Source of the DNA: Gammaproteobacteria bacterium
GTDB taxonomy: Bacteria; Pseudomonadota; Gammaproteobacteria; S012-40
DNA: 15,130 nt
Reading direction: 5' to 3'
Assembly (NCBI GenBank): GCA_029879945.1
Contig: JAOUPJ010000054.1
Span: 1 to 15,130, forward strand
The position numbers and the translations under genes were made by a program. Of this stretch, positions 7,598 through 14,121 are shown in pieces. Within the stretch, counting starts at the first letter, position 1; each line of letters opens with the position of its first letter. The notes beneath the pieces were generated by a model that was given only the letters and a program-made list of their open reading frames with translations, had not been told where the DNA came from and made no database searches.

Positions 7598-8455
7598 GTG
7601 GCCAAGTATCAAATCGTGCATAACTCCAAATACAGACTCAGCGGTGAGGGCAAGCTGGAATCGGCAAAGCTCTATTTGATTCCAAAATCGGATACACGAC
7701 AAAAACTGCTCTATTACAAATTTAGCTCCACGCCCTTGTCTGAATACACAGAGCAACAAGATCGATTTAAAAATACTTATTTGAATCTCTCTATTCCTGC
7801 CTCGTTTGAATCGCTGAAGATATCTTTTTTTTCTGAGGTTGAAGTGATCGGTTCGGTGCCTCCTCTGAGCTATTTTGCAGTGAGTTGGGAGCAGCTTATA
7901 TCGGGATTAGCGCTCTCAAAAAATGTGTTGCCTTACCAGTTTCTGGATACGAATCTAACCCTGGAGGAACAGCAAGTTTTAGCAGAGTTTGTTAGCAATC
8001 AAACTAAAAATAATGCAACCATAGGCTCAAACCTGCAGAGAATACTGGAATTGCTAAACAAAGAGTGTGTCTATGATACGTCGGCTACTACACCTTACAC
8101 CTCGGTTATGGAATTTTTTAAGAAACGACGTGGAGTCTGTCAAGACATGGCCAGATTGCTTATCGCCTGTTTTCGAAGTATAGGTGTACCAGCCCGCTAC
8201 GTGAGTGGCTATATGCTTACCGAGGAAGATTCTGCGCGTATATTGGGGGCTCATACCCACGCCTGGGTTTCTATATTTATACCGCGCTATGGGTGGCTGG
8301 ATTTGGATCCAACCAATGCCTGTGTGATCAATGAAAGATACATCGAATTGGCACACGGTCCTGACTATTTTGATATAGCCCCTGTATCGGGCTCCATTCT
8401 AGGTTCTCAAACTCAGATTATGGATGTTTCTATCGATCTCAAAAAAATCGCTTAG
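7598..8455 (+). CDS. Transglutaminase-like cysteine enzyme, candidate T6SS cargo
   Basis: 285 residues from a GTG start; there is no clear ribosome site, and translation may be coupled to the DUF4150 stop 5 nt upstream. The N-terminus (KYQIVHNSKYRLSG) and beta-rich first 110 residues resemble the N-terminal domain of bacterial transglutaminase-like proteins. The core carries the full triad: C181 in RRGVCQDMARLL, H221 in AHTHAWVSIF and D237 in GWLDLDPTN, with the typical IGVPARYVSGY between Cys and His. The family includes cysteine proteases, amidases and cross-linking transglutaminases, and the sequence does not say which reaction applies. It lacks a signal peptide. As last gene of the VgrG / PAAR-like cassette it may be the delivered effector, or an enzyme that processes cassette proteins. 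No small gene that looks like an immunity protein follows it; the next gene is convergent. Confidence 0.88.
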   Translation: MAKYQIVHNSKYRLSGEGKLESAKLYLIPKSDTRQKLLYYKFSSTPLSEYTEQQDRFKNTYLNLSIPASFESLKISFFSEVEVIGSVPPLSYFAVSWEQLISGLALSKNVLPYQFLDTNLTLEEQQVLAEFVSNQTKNNATIGSNLQRILELLNKECVYDTSATTPYTSVMEFFKKRRGVCQDMARLLIACFRSIGVPARYVSGYMLTEEDSARILGAHTHAWVSIFIPRYGWLDLDPTNACVINERYIELAHGPDYFDIAPVSGSILGSQTQIMDVSIDLKKIA

Positions 8456-8473
8456 CTCTGTGCCAGGCGATTT
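8441..8473 (-). terminator. Intrinsic terminator between convergent genes
   Basis: AAATCGC (8445-8451) pairs with GCGATTT (8467-8473) around a 15-nt loop. Read on the minus strand the stem is followed by a run of T from the A7 tract at 8441-8447, so it should end the minus-strand secreted-protein gene. It overlaps the last codons and stop (8453-8455) of the transglutaminase-like gene and may also slow plus-strand transcription, though the T run on that side is short. Confidence 0.65.
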
Positions 8474-8486
8474 CTGCTATACAAAT

Positions 8487-9929
8487 TTAATTAAATGATG
8501 GTGGATTTAGCGAAGAATAATAGGTCAACCACCAGAAGGTCCAGATCTCTTGTCTTTCTGAAGCACGGCTAGGTAGATGAGGTAAACCTGTCTCCGAGCC
8601 TAGCCAAATACTTGGCAGTGTTCCACCGAATATGGGTGCCCACGCCCAGGTCCTCCCCTCATTGGTATCCATTTCGTGGGTGCTTGGGTTGGAAGCTTTA
8701 CCTGACGCTGCGTCTGAAATGGCGTAACGCTTGGTTGTTTGCACATTTCCTGTGCCGTCATCATAGCTTACGCTCTGGTAGGTCATAGTCCGAGGTGCAC
8801 GGGCCATCAAGTAGTTGGCCGACTGAAACCCTCCTGTGGTTTCAAATCCGATAGGTGGATTGAGAACGCCACCGGTCCTTACTGGATCACCAAATGCATC
8901 TAGCTCGTATATGGGAACTTTACCGCCATAGAAATCAAAGAAGGGATCGCCGGTGACTGCGTATATAGGTAACGGGTTTCCGTTACCATCAAGCGCAAAC
9001 ACGTTTCCATCGCTATCCGTAGTAGGGATGGGGCTGCCAAATGGGTCGAGTTGATATGGGGCATCGTCTAAGCGTTGTGCCGTAAACACGCTGGTTAAAG
9101 ATTCCAGATTAGTGGCGGAACCCGTTCCCCAACTCAGAGAGCCATCTATGCCACCCAAATTAATGGTGCCGGCTTGATTTAAATGGGTGCCTGTTAGTTT
9201 TTTAATATGGGCGTAGCTTACATCTGCGTCATTGATCCCGCCTAAATAGATGCGCTGTTCCACATCGATTGTGGCACCCACTACCCCGTCTTCATCGCCG
9301 CCACTGTAAGAGCGGCTGCTACGGTAGCTAAACTTTTGTTTACCCATGCCCTTTGCGCCAGTGAAATATTCCGGAGTGCTGTCTTTGTTATAGGCTGAGA
9401 GTGATTCGATCAACAGTTCTGAAGTTTCGGGATTGATTGCATTAATAGCATCGTAGTGAACCGCAAAATCAAAATTCTGTGTAAATGGCCCTTGATTTCC
9501 TCCGGTGGAAAGAGGCGCAATAATCCGAACATTGGCAGGCGTGATTCCGTCAAGTCCTTTGGGTTGTTCAACATCACCTTGAGCCCACCCGCTAAAAATG
9601 TAAGCGGTGTAAGAGCCAATCCAAAATCCTGCGGCGTCTTGGCTGCGAGACTTGATTCCAAAACTGGAGCCGTGCTTAACAAAGTTTTCTTCGTAAAGCT
9701 GGCGCAAACCTGAGCCAGGATTAATGCCTACCATTGTTTGAATAAATTTCTCATTGGTATTTGGATCTATCAAGGATCTTTGCCTGAAATCGCCCTGATT
9801 TACGATATCTGTGCATGAGAACCCACTCGGGCACTCAGCATTAATGTCGTTTTGAAACGCGGGCGCTGCCCCTAATTGTGAACAAACTGCTTGGAGCAGC
9901 AAAAGAAAAACTATTCCCAGATACTTCAT
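8487..9929 (-). CDS. Unrecognised secreted protein with signal peptide
   Basis: 480 residues from the ATG at 9927-9929. This start is chosen because it gives a clean signal peptide (MKYLG, then IVFLLLLQ, then a probable signal peptidase I site after GAAPA) and has GGTGA spaced before it; an in-frame ATG 16 codons upstream (9977) would only add a second hydrophobic stretch. The mature protein begins FQNDINAECPSGFSC, whose two cysteines could form a disulfide. The rest is rich in Gly, Ser, Asp, Tyr and Trp. It includes a segment of repeated Asp/Gly/Asn turns (TTDSDGNVFALDGNGNPLP) around mature-protein mid-length, and an aromatic C-terminus (EIWTFWWLTYYSSLNPP). I do not recognise the family. It is probably periplasmic, extracellular or surface-associated. 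It faces the T6SS cassette convergently, so co-regulation is not indicated. Confidence 0.75.
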   Translation of the reverse strand: MKYLGIVFLLLLQAVCSQLGAAPAFQNDINAECPSGFSCTDIVNQGDFRQRSLIDPNTNEKFIQTMVGINPGSGLRQLYEENFVKHGSSFGIKSRSQDAAGFWIGSYTAYIFSGWAQGDVEQPKGLDGITPANVRIIAPLSTGGNQGPFTQNFDFAVHYDAINAINPETSELLIESLSAYNKDSTPEYFTGAKGMGKQKFSYRSSRSYSGGDEDGVVGATIDVEQRIYLGGINDADVSYAHIKKLTGTHLNQAGTINLGGIDGSLSWGTGSATNLESLTSVFTAQRLDDAPYQLDPFGSPIPTTDSDGNVFALDGNGNPLPIYAVTGDPFFDFYGGKVPIYELDAFGDPVRTGGVLNPPIGFETTGGFQSANYLMARAPRTMTYQSVSYDDGTGNVQTTKRYAISDAASGKASNPSTHEMDTNEGRTWAWAPIFGGTLPSIWLGSETGLPHLPSRASERQEIWTFWWLTYYSSLNPPSFN

Positions 9930-10005
9930 AAAATCACCCACCCACGCACACAACGCCAAGGCCCCCCACAAAATCATCTTACGGATAGTGGAGTGATCTG
10001 TCTGT

Positions 10006-10023
10006 TTACAAATTGGTTACAAA
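10006..10023 (+). repeat. Phased TTACAAA pair, distal
   Basis: TTACAAA at 10006-10012 and 10017-10023, 11 bp apart, so on the same face of the helix. It lies about 80-95 bp upstream of the secreted-protein start. A protein binding site is inferred from the phasing and from a matching pair at 10207-10223. Confidence 0.4.
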
Positions 10024-10140
10024 GTGACTAAATGAGCGGGATCGCAATTGAAAGATTTTAGGCTCTATAAATTCTACCGATGAGTCAATTATCTCTTGCG
10101 AATCACTACAGCGCCCTTGTTGTGAGTGAATCATTGTAAT

Positions 10141-10158
10141 GGTTTCAAGTTTGAAACC
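10141..10158. promoter_or_regulatory. 18-bp palindrome, candidate operator
   Basis: GGTTTCAAGTTTGAAACC has two perfect 8-bp arms (GGTTTCAA / TTGAAACC) around GT. It overlaps the -35 position for the TATAAA box at 10168-10173, which would suit a dimeric regulator of the comFB promoter. The regulator is unknown. Confidence 0.45.
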
Positions 10159-10173
10159 TAGTCCAGGTATAAA
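10144..10173 (+). promoter_or_regulatory. Weak candidate sigma-70 promoter for comFB
   Basis: TATAAA (10168-10173) is a good -10 match. The matching -35 is poor (TTCAAG at 10144-10149 with an 18-bp spacer) and lies inside the palindrome, suggesting regulated use if this is the promoter. Confidence 0.3.
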
Positions 10174-10206
10174 GCGCTGATTTCGTGAGCATATTTTCAA
10201 AAAACA

Positions 10207-10223
10207 TTACAAATTTTTACAAA
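10207..10223 (+). repeat. Phased TTACAAA pair, proximal
   Basis: TTACAAA at 10207-10213 and 10217-10223, 10 bp apart, within a very A/T-rich stretch about 55-70 bp before the comFB start. It is the same heptamer and orientation as the pair at 10006-10023. Confidence 0.4.
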
Positions 10224-10242
10224 ACGATCTTTAACAATTCCA

Positions 10243-10263
10243 GTTTGAGCCGAAAACTCAAAC
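10243..10263 (+). promoter_or_regulatory. Leader hairpin abutting the comFB ribosome site
   Basis: GTTTGAG (10243-10249) pairs perfectly with CTCAAAC (10257-10263) around a 7-nt loop. The stem ends just before GAGAGG (10264-10269), the ribosome site 7 nt before the ATG. There is no T run, so it is not a terminator. It could influence mRNA stability or translation of comFB. Confidence 0.4.
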
Positions 10264-10276
10264 GAGAGGTGCGAAC

Positions 10277-10558
10277 ATGGCTTTTGAAAATATCCATAAT
10301 ATGTATGAATCGCTGGTCTATGCGGAGATGGACCGTCATGCCAATAAGCATTCCATAGATCTTGAGTTAGATGCCTATGAGGATGTGGCTTGTATCGCAT
10401 TGAACGCGTTGCCGCCCCGTTACATCAAGCACGATGTAGACGCTTTTATGAAGATGACAGAAAAAGAAGAGACAGAACTGTTAGCGAATGTGCGTTCCGC
10501 CGTAGTGGCCGCCTATAAGAAGGTGATGGACAAGCCTAATCATGAGGACGCCGCCTGA
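10277..10558 (+). CDS. ComFB-family (late competence) small protein
   Basis: 93 residues with ribosome site AGAGG at 10265-10269. The centre (DVACIALNALPPRYIKHDVD, residues 36-55) carries the ComFB hallmark of an ALN.LPPRY segment after a helix. The N-terminus (NIHNMYESLVYAEMDRHA) fits the family's first helix, and the length is typical for single-domain members. ComFB is named from the Bacillus competence operon, but family members are widespread, and ComFB-domain proteins including Anabaena CdgR have been reported to bind cyclic dinucleotides. A signalling-receptor role here is inference. It is cytosolic with no cysteines except one (C39). It is monocistronic: the next gene is convergent and the stop codon touches the shared terminator. 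Confidence 0.85.
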   Translation: MAFENIHNMYESLVYAEMDRHANKHSIDLELDAYEDVACIALNALPPRYIKHDVDAFMKMTEKEETELLANVRSAVVAAYKKVMDKPNHEDAA

Positions 10559-10584
10559 AAAAGGCTAGCAGACTCGTGCTAGCC
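10558..10584 (-). terminator. Intrinsic terminator of the suc operon
   Basis: GGCTAGCA (10563-10570) and TGCTAGCC (10577-10584) form a perfect 8-bp stem with a 6-nt loop. On the minus strand it is followed directly by T5 (10558-10562). The sucD TAG stop (10579-10581) lies inside the stem. For plus-strand comFB transcripts the T run after the stem is poor, so termination in that direction is less certain. Confidence 0.85.
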
Positions 10585-11448
10585 CAGTATCTCTTTTAAT
10601 GCGCTTCCCATTTCCGTAGGTGACTGAGTAGTCGATACTCCCGCGGCATTCAGCGCGGCGAACTTCTCGGCGGCTGTACCCTTGCCTCCTGCGATGATAG
10701 CTCCCGCATGCCCCATGCGTTTTCCCTTCGGTGCCGTCACCCCGGCGATATAGGCGACAACGGGTTTTTTAACATGGGCCTTAATAAATTCTGCCGCTTC
10801 TTCTTCAGCCGTTCCCCCAATTTCACCCACCATGACGATGGCTTCGGTTTTCGGATCATCCTGAAAAAGCTGTAAGGCATCGATAAAATTTGTACCGGGT
10901 ATGGGGTCTCCACCAATACCAATACAGGTGGTTTGGCCATATCCTAAATCGGTAGTCTGTTTTACTGCCTCGTAGGTAAGGGTTCCGGAGCGGGAGACGA
11001 TCCCTATCTTGCCGGGCAGATGTATGGAACCTGGCATAATACCTATCTTGCATTCGCCTGGTGTAATGATCCCCGGGCAGTTGGGGCCGATCAATCTAAC
11101 TCCGGCCTCTTTCACAACCATGACCGCTTCCAGCATATCCATGGTAGGAATGCCTTCCGTGATACATACAATCAATTCAACACCCGCATCCACTGCTTCG
11201 AGAATCGCATCCTTGCAAAAGGGGGCTGGCACGTAGATAACACTGGCCTGTGCCCCTGTTTTTTCCACTGCATCGTGCACGGTATCAAACACCGGTAAGT
11301 CCAGATGTTTTTGCCCACCTTTGCCTGGTGTCACACCACCCACCATCTTAGTGCCATAGGCGACGGCTTGTTCAGAGTGAAAGGTGCCCTGTTTTCCGGT
11401 AAAGCCTTGGCAGATTACTTTGGTGTTCTTGTCGATTAATACACTCAT
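10579..11448 (-). CDS. sucD: Succinyl-CoA synthetase alpha subunit
   Basis: 289 residues, the same length as the E. coli protein. With SucC it converts succinyl-CoA to succinate and CoA while phosphorylating ADP or GDP in the TCA cycle, in the cytosol. The CoA-binding N-terminus (QGFTGKQGTFHSEQA) is present, as is GPNCPGIITPG. The phosphorylated histidine is H247 in KRMGHAGAII. Its ATG overlaps the sucC stop by one base (TAATG), indicating translational coupling and equal subunit output. It is the last gene of the suc operon and its stop codon is part of the terminator stem. It appears intact and ordinary. Confidence 0.98.
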   Translation of the reverse strand: MSVLIDKNTKVICQGFTGKQGTFHSEQAVAYGTKMVGGVTPGKGGQKHLDLPVFDTVHDAVEKTGAQASVIYVPAPFCKDAILEAVDAGVELIVCITEGIPTMDMLEAVMVVKEAGVRLIGPNCPGIITPGECKIGIMPGSIHLPGKIGIVSRSGTLTYEAVKQTTDLGYGQTTCIGIGGDPIPGTNFIDALQLFQDDPKTEAIVMVGEIGGTAEEEAAEFIKAHVKKPVVAYIAGVTAPKGKRMGHAGAIIAGGKGTAAEKFAALNAAGVSTTQSPTEMGSALKEILG

Positions 11449-12617
11449 TAGCCTTGACCTCCAATCGCAGCCACCACTTTTTCTGCCGCCTCTTTCAGAC
11501 CCTCAGCCGCGATAATGGCCAACCCACTCTCGTTCAGTAATTCCCGACCACGATCTGCGTTGTTCCCTTCCAGTCGTACCACCACAGGAACATTCACATG
11601 CACTTCTTTAACAGCGCCTATGATGCCTTCAGCGATCATATCGCAACGTACGATACCACCAAAGATATTCACGAGCACCCCTTTGACCTTGTCATCCGAA
11701 AGAATGATTTTAAAGGCCTCGGCGACACGTTCTTTGGTTGCTGTTCCACCCACGTCCAGAAAATTTGCAGGCTCTCCGCCTTCCAGTTTGATCAAGTCCA
11801 TGGTCGCCATGGCGAGCCCCGCACCGTTAACCATGCAGCCGATATTTCCATCCAGGGCCACATAGTTCAGATCCCATTCCTTGGCGCGTACTTCTCGGTC
11901 GTCTTCCTGTGTGGTGTCACGCATGGACTCCACATCTTTTTGTCGATACATGGCATTTTCATCTACATTGAGTTTTCCATCCACGCAGAGCAAGTCCCCT
12001 TCTTTGGTGACTACCAGCGGATTAATCTCTATGAAACTCAAATCTTTTTCTTCAAACAGTTTGGCCAAGGCCATCATGATTTTCGATAGTTGTTTGATCT
12101 GGTCGCCATTAAGGCCTAAACCAAAACCGAATTTTCTGCATTGGTAGGGTTGCAAGCCCACCAGGGGATGTATCGCCGTTTTTAAAATCTTTTCCGGTGT
12201 TTCTTCTGCAACTTTTTCGATTTCTACACCGCCTTCCGTGGAGGCCATGAAGACAACACGCTGTTTTGAGCGGTCGACAACGGCTCCCATATAGAGTTCG
12301 CGATCGATATTACAGGGCTGCTCTATCAGAACTTGATTAACGGGCTGGCCATGGGCATCGGTTTGAAAAGTGACTAGCCTTTTGCCCAGCCAGGAATTGA
12401 TGGTATCGATGGCTTCCTGCTTATTATCAATTAGCTTTACACCACCTGCCTTACCGCGGCCACCGGCATGGACTTGCGCCTTAATCACCCAGCGGGATTT
12501 ATCGACTTGATCCAGGGCCTTGCCAAAATCATCTCCACTTGCAACGACTGTGTTTTTGCAAACCGGGATGCCGTATTGTTTAAAAAGCTCTTTTGCTTGG
12601 TATTCATGCAGGTTCAT
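11448..12617 (-). CDS. sucC: Succinyl-CoA synthetase beta subunit
   Basis: 389 residues, the usual length. This ATP-grasp subunit binds the nucleotide and succinate and pairs with SucD. The N-terminus MNLHEYQAKELFKQYGIPV is family-typical. The nucleotide-binding loop appears as VIKAQVHAGGRGKAGGVKL. NGAGLAMATMDLIKLEGG and NIFGGIVRCDMIAEGI mark the C-terminal ligase domain. The ribosome site AGGAAAAAG lies 7 nt before the ATG. It starts 29 nt after the lpd stop, so it is cotranscribed with lpd and sucB, and it overlaps sucD by one base. Confidence 0.98.
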   Translation of the reverse strand: MNLHEYQAKELFKQYGIPVCKNTVVASGDDFGKALDQVDKSRWVIKAQVHAGGRGKAGGVKLIDNKQEAIDTINSWLGKRLVTFQTDAHGQPVNQVLIEQPCNIDRELYMGAVVDRSKQRVVFMASTEGGVEIEKVAEETPEKILKTAIHPLVGLQPYQCRKFGFGLGLNGDQIKQLSKIMMALAKLFEEKDLSFIEINPLVVTKEGDLLCVDGKLNVDENAMYRQKDVESMRDTTQEDDREVRAKEWDLNYVALDGNIGCMVNGAGLAMATMDLIKLEGGEPANFLDVGGTATKERVAEAFKIILSDDKVKGVLVNIFGGIVRCDMIAEGIIGAVKEVHVNVPVVVRLEGNNADRGRELLNESGLAIIAAEGLKEAAEKVVAAIGGQG

Positions 12618-12646
12618 ATCTTTTTCCTGATGCTAATCGATTAACA

Positions 12647-14089
12647 CTATTTCTTTTTCTTCGGTTGGTAGGCGTGTATGGCTCTACCCAAAACTGAAAA
12701 GGAGGCTTCGTGAAATGCCTCAGACAAAGTGGGATGCGCATACATGGTCAGCGCGATATCCTCTGCGCTGGCGCTAAAGTCCATGGCCAGTTTGGCCTGA
12801 GCAATCATCTCGGAGGCTTGAGGCCCAATGATGTGCACCCCGAGTATTCTATCGGTATGGGCATCACTGATCATCTTCACGAATCCATCCGTTTGAGAGC
12901 TGGCACGGGCCCGCCCGTTTGCGGCAAAGGGAAATATGCCCACGCGTGTCTCTGCGCCGAGTTGACGTAACCTCTCTTCAGTGAAGCCAACCCAGGCTAT
13001 TTCAGGATGGGTATATATCACAGAAGGAACGGTATCTAAATTTATTTTTAGCGGGTGATGTCCTGCTGCCAGTTCCGCAGCCACAATACCTTCTTCCTCA
13101 CCCTTGTGCGCCAACATGGGGCCGCGAACCAGGTCCCCTACGGCGTAAATCCCTTCTACTGCAGTGCGACACCACTCGTCCACAACAACAAAACCTTTTT
13201 GATCCACTTGGACGCCGCAGTCTTTTGCTAACACTTTCTCACTATTGGGTTTGCGTCCGATGGCGACGATAAGCTTGTCGAACTTGTCTACATGCTTTTC
13301 ACCTTTAAATTCGTATTCCAGTTCAACCTTTTTGGCTTTGACTTTCGCGCTGGCGATCTTCGCGCCCATGCGGAATGATAGGCCTTGCTGCTCGAAATTT
13401 TTTAAAGCCTCTTTGGCTATGGCCTGGTCGGCCTCCGGGAGTAGCCCTTCGCGCGTCTTATACAAGGTGACATCCGCACCCAGTCGATTCCACACACTAC
13501 CCAGTTCCAATGCAATCACACCCGCGCCGATGATGCCCAGTTTTTTAGGGACTTGTTCAAAGGAGAGGGCACCGGTTGAGTCTACAATGGATTGGTGGTC
13601 ATACGGTGCAGTATCCAGTTGGGTAGGACGAGAGCCGGTAGCCAGGATTACGCTTTTGGCCTTGAGTGAGACTGTTTTGTCGTTGTGTAGAGAGACATCG
13701 ACTTGCTTGTCTTTCTGTAGCACAGCGGTTCCATGAAAAAACTTCACCTTGTTCGCAGTAAACAAGGCTGCCACGCCGGAGGTGAGTTCACGCACAACCT
13801 TGTCTTTCCTGGCCAGCATCGTGGGAAGATCCAAGCTCACGTCTTTCACATTGATGCCGTGCTCAGCCAAACCATGTTGTGCATGATGAAAATTTTCGGA
13901 AGAATCGATGAGGGCCTTGGAGGGGATGCAGCCCACGTTCAGGCAAGTGCCTCCGGGTGAGGCCTTATTGTCCAGACCGATCCACGCATCCACGCAGGCC
14001 GTTTTCAGGCCTAACTGGGCACCACGAATCGCGGCCACATAGCCGGCGGGCCCTGCGCCTATCACTACCAGGTCAAAGGTCTCTTCCAT
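12647..14089 (-). CDS. lpd: Dihydrolipoyl dehydrogenase (E3) of 2-oxoglutarate dehydrogenase
   Basis: 480 residues. The flavoenzyme reoxidises dihydrolipoyl groups of the E2 subunit with NAD+. The FAD-binding motif is VIGAGPAGYVAAIRG (residues 9-23). The redox disulfide C49/C54 lies in GTCLNVGCIPSK, the NAD-binding GIIGAG at 185-190, and the catalytic dyad H452/E457 in YAHPTLSEAF. The chain ends in a basic QPKKKK tail. An AAAGGGA ribosome site lies 10-15 nt before the ATG. It sits between sucB (32-nt gap) and sucC (29-nt gap), the Pseudomonas-type order, so it is the E3 dedicated to this complex; it may also serve other 2-oxoacid dehydrogenases. Confidence 0.97.
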   Translation of the reverse strand: MEETFDLVVIGAGPAGYVAAIRGAQLGLKTACVDAWIGLDNKASPGGTCLNVGCIPSKALIDSSENFHHAQHGLAEHGINVKDVSLDLPTMLARKDKVVRELTSGVAALFTANKVKFFHGTAVLQKDKQVDVSLHNDKTVSLKAKSVILATGSRPTQLDTAPYDHQSIVDSTGALSFEQVPKKLGIIGAGVIALELGSVWNRLGADVTLYKTREGLLPEADQAIAKEALKNFEQQGLSFRMGAKIASAKVKAKKVELEYEFKGEKHVDKFDKLIVAIGRKPNSEKVLAKDCGVQVDQKGFVVVDEWCRTAVEGIYAVGDLVRGPMLAHKGEEEGIVAAELAAGHHPLKINLDTVPSVIYTHPEIAWVGFTEERLRQLGAETRVGIFPFAANGRARASSQTDGFVKMISDAHTDRILGVHIIGPQASEMIAQAKLAMDFSASAEDIALTMYAHPTLSEAFHEASFSVLGRAIHAYQPKKKK

Positions 14090-14121
14090 GAGACGGCATC
14101 CCTTTCTTATTAAATAACTGT

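Larger units (their letters stand above)
9930..10276. promoter_or_regulatory. Divergent intergenic regulatory region (347 bp)
   Basis: No convincing gene lies in this stretch between the secreted-protein gene (leftward) and comFB (rightward). It must hold both promoters. Visible elements are two helically phased pairs of TTACAAA (10006-10023 and 10207-10223), an 18-bp palindrome (10141-10158), a TATAAA box (10168-10173) and a hairpin next to the comFB ribosome site (10243-10263). No clear -35/-10 pair was found for the leftward gene. Confidence 0.6.

Noticed and set aside
8054..8356. Minus-strand 100-codon frame inside the transglutaminase-like gene as an immunity gene
   Set aside because: It lies wholly opposite the conserved catalytic region, has no ribosome site and no plausible protein pattern.
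9870..9890. Lipoprotein signal in the secreted protein (LQAVCSQ)
   Set aside because: The residue before Cys is Val, which does not fit a lipobox; a signal peptidase I site after GAAPA fits better.
9930..9977. Upstream in-frame start for the secreted protein
   Set aside because: The ATG at 9927-9929 has a better ribosome site and yields a normal signal peptide.
10006..10400. Small minus-strand reading frames of 64 and 67 codons
   Set aside because: They cover the regulatory region and the start of comFB, with no homology pattern or ribosome site.
11515..12147. Plus-strand frames opposite sucC
   Set aside because: They are antisense shadows of a highly conserved gene.
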